This document shows, one piece after another, positions 57,300-64,000 of a stretch of 64,000 nt of DNA. This stretch comes from Azadirachta indica (lineage: Eukaryota; Streptophyta; Magnoliopsida; Sapindales; Meliaceae), in assembly GCA_022749755.1 (NCBI GenBank), contig CM040441.1, positions 1,282,179-1,346,178 on the forward strand. Reading direction: 5' to 3'. The notes below the pieces were generated by a model, which did not search any database, was not told the origin of the DNA, and saw nothing but the letters and a program-made list of their open reading frames with translations. Position numbers and translations under genes: made by a program. Numbering within the stretch: the stretch's first letter is position 1; the number at the start of each line of letters is the position of its first letter.

Positions 57300-58345
57300 C
57301 TATTTTGTGAAGGATGTCAACTGAGAAAATAAATAATAAAAAAAGAAAATAGAGATGAAAGTACAAGAAATTTGATAGAAGCCACACAGGACCAAGCGAT
57401 TCTTATAAATTGATTGCTAAGAGATTGTGTTGTGCGTAGAAAACAAATAGATGGAGATTCATATTTATATAAACCACGAGTACCAATTTTAAGTTATATT
57501 TAACAGAAAGAAATAATTGGAGATGTAAAGGAGTTATTCATATATTTAATTTATGTATATAATTTAATTTTTTTAATTTGAAAAAGTTAGAATTTAATTT
57601 GTTATAATTTGTAAATTTCTTTTAATTAAGATTTTTCTATATAATATCAAAGATTTAACACTTTTTCATTTCTTAATTACAAAATTTAACACTCTTGAAA
57701 TAATAAAAGTTAGTGCACCAAAATAGACAAATTAACATAAAATGACAAAATTATAAATAACTTTATCTTATATATATACATATATATATATATAACCTAC
57801 GTGAGGTAGACAAATCAATTATGCAAAAACTCAAACTTAGGCTTATATATTACCCAAAGAAAATTCTGAAATGATATATATTACGATATAATTAAAGATT
57901 TGACTATATATCATTTAAAAGAAAAATGAATTTGTATGAATTTGTATGGACGAGAAACCAATTGAAATCTCAAAATATTTCGAATTTTTAATTTTATCAT
58001 TAGAAAAAAGTGAGACTTTTAGTTTGTTATAATTTTTATACTTTTTAATTAACAGTTTTATTATCATTATTATTATAATAATAAATGTATATCCAAGATA
58101 GTTTTGTGAAGATTTTGATTATGCTAGCTACTGTGCAGTGGGTATCAACTGAAGTAAATAAAAAGATAAAAAAAAAATAGGGATAAAAATACAAGCAATA
58201 GATGCCACACAAGAGCAAACAATTCTTACTTAAACTACAATTATTAATATATCAATATCAATTAATAACTCTAGTGATTGAAAGAGTCAAATTTATAGGA
58301 ACCACATGAGCAATGAAAGTACCCGTCAAAAATTTAATGCATCAA
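57300..58345 (-). repeat. Leader copies P4 and P5 (copy B)
   Basis: Counterparts of 13830-14045 and 14655-14875 ('gaaaacaaatagatggagat'; 'aatttataggaaccacatgag'). No LRR coding sequence attached. Confidence 0.5.
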
Positions 58346-59060
58346 CTCAAAAGCCCCTATATATCATATATTGTAGAATAAAATATTGTACATATTTATA
58401 TAATTTATTCAAAAATATTTTATATATATGAACTATTATGCCATATCATTTTTCTTTTGTAAAAACAAAAACTTAACATTTATAATCATTGGGAGAATGC
58501 CCGATTCTCCTTATTGTTTGATCTAATGCCCCGATACCCTTCTCTTGTTTCCATAATATCCTAAATTCTTCTGATAGTTGACAGGATTAAATATAATAAT
58601 ATACGAGTCTCTAAAATTTAACTTATTAACATAAATAGTCTTCATAGTTTTTAAAATATTTATAAAAATTTTAATTTATTAAAAAATAACAATTATACCC
58701 TTATATAATATTAATTAACTAAAAAATTATTTTCAACTCTTAATTAGAAAAATATCAAAATAATAATATATTTTATTTTATAACATATTAATAACTAATT
58801 TATAAACCATCGTTTTAATATAAATTTATTGAAACTTTGAATTTCTTTTTAATATGATATTCATAAATTAAAAGATCAATTTTATAATTTTAAAAATAAA
58901 TAAAATATTATTATTTTTATTTATTTTAAATTTATGAAATTGATCTTTCAATTTTATTTAATATTCAGATAAATATATTATGTATACAAAATTTAAAATT
59001 TAGATAAATTTTTATTTATAATATTTTATTTATATTTTATAAAAATATTATTTATATTGA
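58346..59060. other. AT-rich non-coding DNA (copy B)
   Basis: Counterpart of 14876-15604; nothing recognised. Confidence 0.55.
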
Positions 59061-59110
59061 CTCGTGATAACCCATGCATTCTCTCAAAGCAATTTGGAAT
59101 TAAATATGAA
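59061..59110 (-). pseudogene. Scrap of an LRR receptor gene (copy B)
   Basis: Counterpart of 15605-15655; here 'aagcaatttggaattaa' matches the LRR-2 parent better than copy A does. Confidence 0.55.
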
Positions 59111-59149
59111 CTTAATGGGCTAACTAATAACATGAATCTAAGCGTGTGT

Positions 59150-59490
59150 ATATATATATTCAATGGGGACCTTGTGTTGTGTTGTATGGCAACTTGTGGA
59201 ATCAAAAGAAGTTTTTCTACTTGATAAAAATTCTTCTACGCTTACAAGGTTAAATAGATACAAGAAGTTTAATAAGGAATGTTATAAGGAATTATTTGTT
59301 TCAAAATAAATATTGACCTTTTAGCCACTGGAGATCTTCTAGCTGTTGATTACTTCTTGATTCATTTTTCCTTTATTGACTTAGAGTTAATGAGGCATAG
59401 AATGTCATGATGATTTTCCCTTTATTGACTAGAGTCAATGAGACAAGAAAATCATGATTTCTCCTTTTGATCTCAATAATAATTTCTTCT
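59150..59490 (-). repeat. Copia LTR-like repeat, solo (copy B)
   Basis: Counterpart of 15690-16035. Confidence 0.6.
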
Positions 59491-61010
59491 TTTGATTTCT
59501 TTCCTTATCACTATATATTTTATAATTTCATGTGTTGATCAAGAAATTAATAAATTCAACTTACAGGAATCATGAAACGACATACATACATACGTATATT
59601 TAGATCTTGTTGAAAGTGTGTTTTCATGGTAAGTCTGCTCGCCAGTCATGTGATTCATATTTTTTATTTCATAAAAAACAACTCTAGTTTCCAACAAATA
59701 TATATTTCTTGTTTTCTATTGTTAAAATTAAGAAAAATAATATTATAATATCTAATTTATTTTTTAATCTGTAATTCTTATTACAATTCTCCGCTTTTTA
59801 ATTTATTTTTCATAATTAAAATTTATATGAAGAAAATTGAATAAATTGTTTTTATATTTACTTGAATTTTGAATTAAAAGTAAAAGCCTCATTTTCAAAG
59901 TATAATTTGCTTTTAATCATTCACAAGACATAAATCAAAATAATAGATTATTATTTTAGATAAAAAAAAATTAAAATTTTACACAATTTTTATATTAAAA
60001 TTTTATTTTAATTTATAATATCTTATATAATTAATTAAACGAAATGCATATAGTTACGAAATGCAGAATTTTCAACTAAACTACAATTTTAATTTTCTAA
60101 TTTAAATAAATAAATATTTTAAATTTCTAAAATAATAAATAAATAATATTATTTCTATCATGCATTTTATAAGTTACCTTTTTATCATAACTGAATCTAA
60201 AGATGCACATATATATGTGTATGCATGTGTGTTGTATTAGACATATTTTTTGATGATTTAAAAAAAAAATTGATACGTACGGCATACTCCTGATCATTTG
60301 GATAAACTTGATAATACCCATTCAAAATGAAAAACAAATAAAAAATATTTGTAATTATATATGAATCATAAGAAAATATTAAAAACTAAATATTTATTAC
60401 CAAGTGAGGGCGAATTGTCTTTCCAACTATTGTTCACATACTCATTCACTTGATTTGTAACATAAAACCATTCAAAATATTTAGATCAAGCTATTAAAAA
60501 ATGTTTAAATCTGTGATCATAAATTCAAAATCTATTAGATGTGTCTTTGACATACATTACAAGTGATTGAAGTGCAACTTTTAATGTAAGAGTTTTAAAT
60601 TTAGTTTCTTAGTCTTTTTAATTTTCATGAAAATTACTTACAATAAAAGTAAATTCAATAATTATTGTAATTAATATTTAAGGGATATGAAACATATATA
60701 CTTTAAATTTCTTCTCTATTATATTACCTTCTCTCAATTATAATTTTGTTTTTTGACCAGTTATAAGAATCTTGTAAAAGAATCAATTTGTTAAAAAATA
60801 AAAGTACATTTAACATTAAACTATTTTGGCCTTTAATTCATAATTACTGCAAAAATTGGTGAATGGAGAAGAAACAAAAGCCGGAGAAATTTCTGTATAT
60901 TTCTATTTACATTAATCTTTTAGCAATACATGATTTTCATATACTTATAGAAATCTATTATAAGTAAATGAATGCTAACTACTAATATGTCCGAGGCATA
61001 ATTTTGTCGG
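59491..61010. other. AT-rich intergenic DNA (copy B)
   Basis: Counterpart of 16036-17570; no supported gene. Confidence 0.6.
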
Positions 61011-61014
61011 CAAA

Positions 61015-62410
61015 TGAAAATTCTAACTCGAGTAGAAATGAACTTTCTGGGATGATTCCTAATGAGATAACTGGTATGAAGGTCTCAATTATCTTAATTT
61101 GTCACGAAATCACCTAGTGGGTAGCATCCCCGCATCTATAGCTAGTATGAAGAGTTTAACTAGAGTTGATTTTTCCTGTAACCATCTTTCTTGTTTGGTT
61201 CCTGGAATTGGTAAGTTCAGTTACGTTAATTACTCTTCATTTTTGGGTAATCCTGAACTTGGTTGCTTGCAAAGATGGCATTGCAAATGGTTCCCACCAG
61301 CCACATGTTTAAAGGTCGGCTATCTGCTTCTTGGGAGCTGTTGATCGCTGTTGGGTTGCTTGACTGCTCATTTGCCTTTGCAGTTGCTGTAATTATCAAG
61401 CAAAATTAAGAATCACCAAAGAAGGCTAGTGAGTCTCATGCATGGAAATTGACTGCATTGCAGCGCTTAGAATTCACTTGTGATGATGTTCTTAATTGCT
61501 AGAAGGAGGATGACATAATGGGGAAACAAGTTGCAGGGATGGTTTACAAGGGTGCTATGCCAAATGGTTATCAATTTACTGTTAAAAGACTGCCTACAGT
61601 TGGCCGGGGTTCTTGTCATGATCATGGGTTTACTGCTGAGATACTTCGGGGAGGGTTAGTCATAAAAATATCATTAAGTTATTGTGGTTTTGTTCAAATC
61701 ATAAGAATAATCTTTTGATGTACGACTTCATGCCAAATGGGAGCTTGGGGGAGGTTCTTCATGGTAAGAAAGGAGGTGATTTGGACTGGTATACAAGGTA
61801 TAAGATTGCTGTGGAGTTTTCTAATGGGCTTTGCCATTTACATGACGGTTGTTCACCGCTGATTGTTCATCGCGATGTGAAATCAAACAACATCCTTCTT
61901 GATTCTAATTTTAAAGCTCACCTCGCTGATTTTGGCCTTGCCAGCTTCTTGCAAGCTTCCGGCACCTAAGTCAAGAGTACATGTCTGCCATTGCTGCTTC
62001 TTATCTTGGACCATAATGCTTGCAGGTCTTGCATTAATATTGACCATTACCATACTTTCTCTGTATTAGCTAGGGGTAGTTTGACCTCAGTTTTGAACTA
62101 ATATGATTTAACCTTTGAAATTGTCTTTGAAAATGTTAGTTCTTTAGTTCAATCGGTTTTGAAAGTAGATGTCTTAAAACATGTTTTTAGAAAATCACAA
62201 GAGCCAAAAATTGATGATTGTTATACTATTTTGTAATCACAGCTAATATAAGTACTGATTATTAAATTTTTTTTACTAATTGAAAATTTAATGTTGTCTT
62301 TGCAGCCGACAGTTCGAAAGTTGATGTCTACAGCTTCGGTATAGTTTGTTGGAACTAATTACTGGCAGGAAACCAGTTGGAATGTCATGGAGCGAACCCC
62401 AAGTATGTTT
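61015..62410 (+). pseudogene. BAM1-like (CLV1 family) LRR receptor kinase pseudogene, copy B
   Basis: Counterpart of 17570-19020. An extra base loss near 61083 breaks the first LRR frame. The kinase frame 61682-61969 keeps '[15 protein letters not shown]', '[11 protein letters not shown]', 'ADFGLA' and ends at a stop after 'ASGT'. About 97 bp covering the end of exon 1, the 5' splice site and the start of the intron are deleted ('cttcttat|cttggacc'). Exon 2 remains ('SSKVDVYSFGIV', about 62305-62400). The bases 'tcaagagtacat' before 'ctgccattgct' that copy A lost are present here. Confidence 0.92.
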
Positions 62411-62470
62411 TTAATTTTTAGCACTTTTTAGCTTAATTAAGGTGTTTTTTTTAATTGTTTAATTATATAC

Positions 62471-62820
62471 ACTAGGTAGCAATTTATTAGTTCAATTCAG
62501 TGATTGCTATCTACATGTTTTGTTGAATGAGTAACAATAAAATAATTATAAGTAGAAAATTAACTTTGAAACCTCAAAAAAAAAAAAAATCTAAAATTTT
62601 TCATACTCATTTTTAAAATTCTCAAAATTTTAAGTTTGCATGTCCTTTTCCCTTTACTACTTTTTTTTCATTTCTTGTGGTTTTCAACTAAAATAGAAAA
62701 TGCAGACTCTCTTTTTCTAATTAAAGGAATTAAAATTCCTTAAAGACAGCAACATGTTCCATTTGAATAGAGTTTAGTCCACTTCTGTAATAATTCGTAG
62801 ATGTTTAAAAATTAATTTAC
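62471..62820. other. 350-bp block present only in copy B
   Basis: Inserted relative to about 19100 in copy A, between 'taattatatac' and 'aaaatcaaagaaaatt'. The block ends in 'taatttac', similar to the flank 'taattatatac', so loss from copy A between short imperfect repeats is as likely as gain here. AT-rich, no coding content, no terminal inverted repeat seen. Confidence 0.8.
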
Positions 62821-63625
62821 AAAATCAAAGAAAATTGACAAACAATTATAGTTAGTACAAAAATAGACGATAGATATCAATATTTTGATTTGTTTTTTAG
62901 TTTTGAAATTAGTTCGTAAATCGAATTATATTTGAGTTAGGTATTAAAATTTTTTCACATTAATATCAGTTTTTAAACATTTTAAAAAATAAATCAATTT
63001 TTTACATATTAGAAAAAACCGTTGACTAACGTAATATTAATATAAATCAATTTTATAACGGAAATATTTTAAAGATATTATAAAAAAACAATAATTTTAT
63101 TATTAATTGCACAGAATGTTTACAAATAATAATATCTAGTAATAAAAAATACTAAAATTTTATTCCTCAATACATTCTCTAAGGTAAATATATCAATCCA
63201 CATTTCTTTTTATAGCCAAAGGGAATTATTTTATTAATAACAAAAGAGGAAGGGAAAAGACAGAAAAGAAGCCAAAGAAGACCATCCAAAACCAATTGGG
63301 TACACGTAAATTACATATCAATGAACAATTACTTGGTATTTATTGATAATGCAGAGGAATTTTTGGGCACCTCACAATCGTTGTTGCTTCAAAGAAATGT
63401 CCCGGAGGAGCTTGTGTATTTATGCCATCGTACGACAAGCATATACATACTCCACACAACTTTCTTCTGGGTGGGTACTGCTAGCACACTTACTTCGATG
63501 TGAACGAATGGCATTCAGTAGCAACAATACAGCTCAGCAGTAGCAATGAAGCAGCAGAAACAACAGATAATAATCAAATAAATAACATGATCATAAGATT
63601 TGTGTCTGGTTTCACACAGTGATAC

Positions 63626-63800
63626 CTGATCATAAGAATTGTCACAGCTACACTCAATCAGGCGAAGGAACTCCACAGCATTAGAGCTAACAACTTCAGC
63701 AGGGAAGTTCCTTAAGCAGATGATGAACAACTAAGACACATCTTGATTCCTTCCTGGTCCAACCTCGGCACAGACGCTACCTGCTTGTCTCTTTGAATGG
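63626..63800 (-). pseudogene. Unidentified exon fragment, copy B
   Basis: Counterpart of 19896-20072, with the same CAG|GTATCA splice-donor end. 'FIICLRNFPAEVVSSNAVEF' is unchanged. Confidence 0.5.
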
Positions 63801-63865
63801 ATATTATTCGTCAAGTTAGTTTGTCACAATCATTGTATTAGAAAAAGAAGAAAAAAGAAAAAAAG

Positions 63866-64000
63866 TGACTGCAACAGATTGCTGCCTCTCTGCTCACTAA
63901 CTCGTACAGGCAAGCAAACGTCAATATGTTTCTCCGGATCAAAGTTTTCTTGACAGCAGCTTAAGGTCTTAAAGTTCCTTAACTACCACAATTTGCAGCA
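63866..64000 (-). pseudogene. BOR pseudogene 3' part (copy B, cut by window end)
   Basis: 'SNLLQS' and 'DPEKHIDVCLPVRVSE'-like sequence on the minus strand match the BOR block at 20140-20260. The window ends in this exon, so the rest of a second BOR pseudogene should lie beyond 64000. Confidence 0.85.

Larger units (their letters stand above)
43485..64000 (+). repeat. Copy B of the >20-kb direct segmental duplication
   Basis: Collinear with 1-20276; see copy A. Position 43485 is simply where base 1 of the window aligns, not a demonstrated breakpoint. The right end is cut by the window inside the BOR pseudogene tail. Copy-specific changes include a 350-bp block at 62471-62820 and a loss of about 97 bp in the BAM1-like pseudogene. 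Confidence 0.97.

Noticed and set aside
1..64000. tRNA, rRNA or CRISPR-type features
   Set aside because: No tRNA cloverleaf boxes, rRNA segments or regularly spaced palindromic repeats were seen; the only regular array is the LTR minisatellite, which has no spacers.

Overview
This is nuclear DNA from a flowering plant, almost certainly a eudicot. It is very AT-rich, almost without long open reading frames, and carries plant-specific families: LRR receptor kinases of the MIK2-like and BAM/CLV1-like groups, a BOR borate transporter, a prolamin-like secreted cysteine-rich peptide, and Ty1/copia and Ty3/gypsy retroelements. I cannot name the species. By eye only one gene looks intact: a small secreted prolamin-like protein at 42460-42834 on the minus strand. 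Everything else that can be recognised is a pseudogene, a retroelement remnant or a repeat.

Layout. The dominant structure is a large direct duplication. Bases 1-20276 (copy A) reappear, collinear and only a few percent different, at 43485-64000 (copy B), giving a period of about 43.5 kb. Both ends of the homology are cut by the window. Each copy holds, in order: AT-rich non-coding DNA; a mosaic of copia fragments in opposing orientations; a long non-coding stretch with a MITE-like repeat; two minus-strand LRR receptor-kinase pseudogenes (LRR-1, LRR-2) with up to five serial copies of their 5' leader/TATA region; an LRR scrap beside a copia LTR-like repeat; a plus-strand BAM1-like pseudogene; and an unidentified exon fragment followed by the 3' part of a minus-strand BOR borate-transporter pseudogene.

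The spacer between the copies (20277-43484) holds the rest of the BOR pseudogene (to about 22065), an inverted third BAM1-like kinase fragment (24015-24600), and a decayed Ty3/gypsy element of about 10 kb. That element has a 5' LTR with a 36-bp minisatellite, a primer-binding site, gag-PR-RT-RH-INT remnants, an antisense extra ORF and a truncated 3' LTR. Further on are a probable solo gypsy LTR (about 36.6-37.3 kb), a possible plant-mobile-domain remnant (38.6-39.3 kb), an older diverged copy of the duplication's left end (39640-40470), and the prolamin-like gene.

Interpretation. Most disabling lesions are shared by copies A and B, so the receptor and transporter genes were dead before the large duplication. 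The few unshared changes (a 350-bp block, a deletion of about 97 bp, single-base indels) came afterwards. An alternative that the sequence alone cannot exclude is that the two copies are alleles placed in tandem by the assembly.
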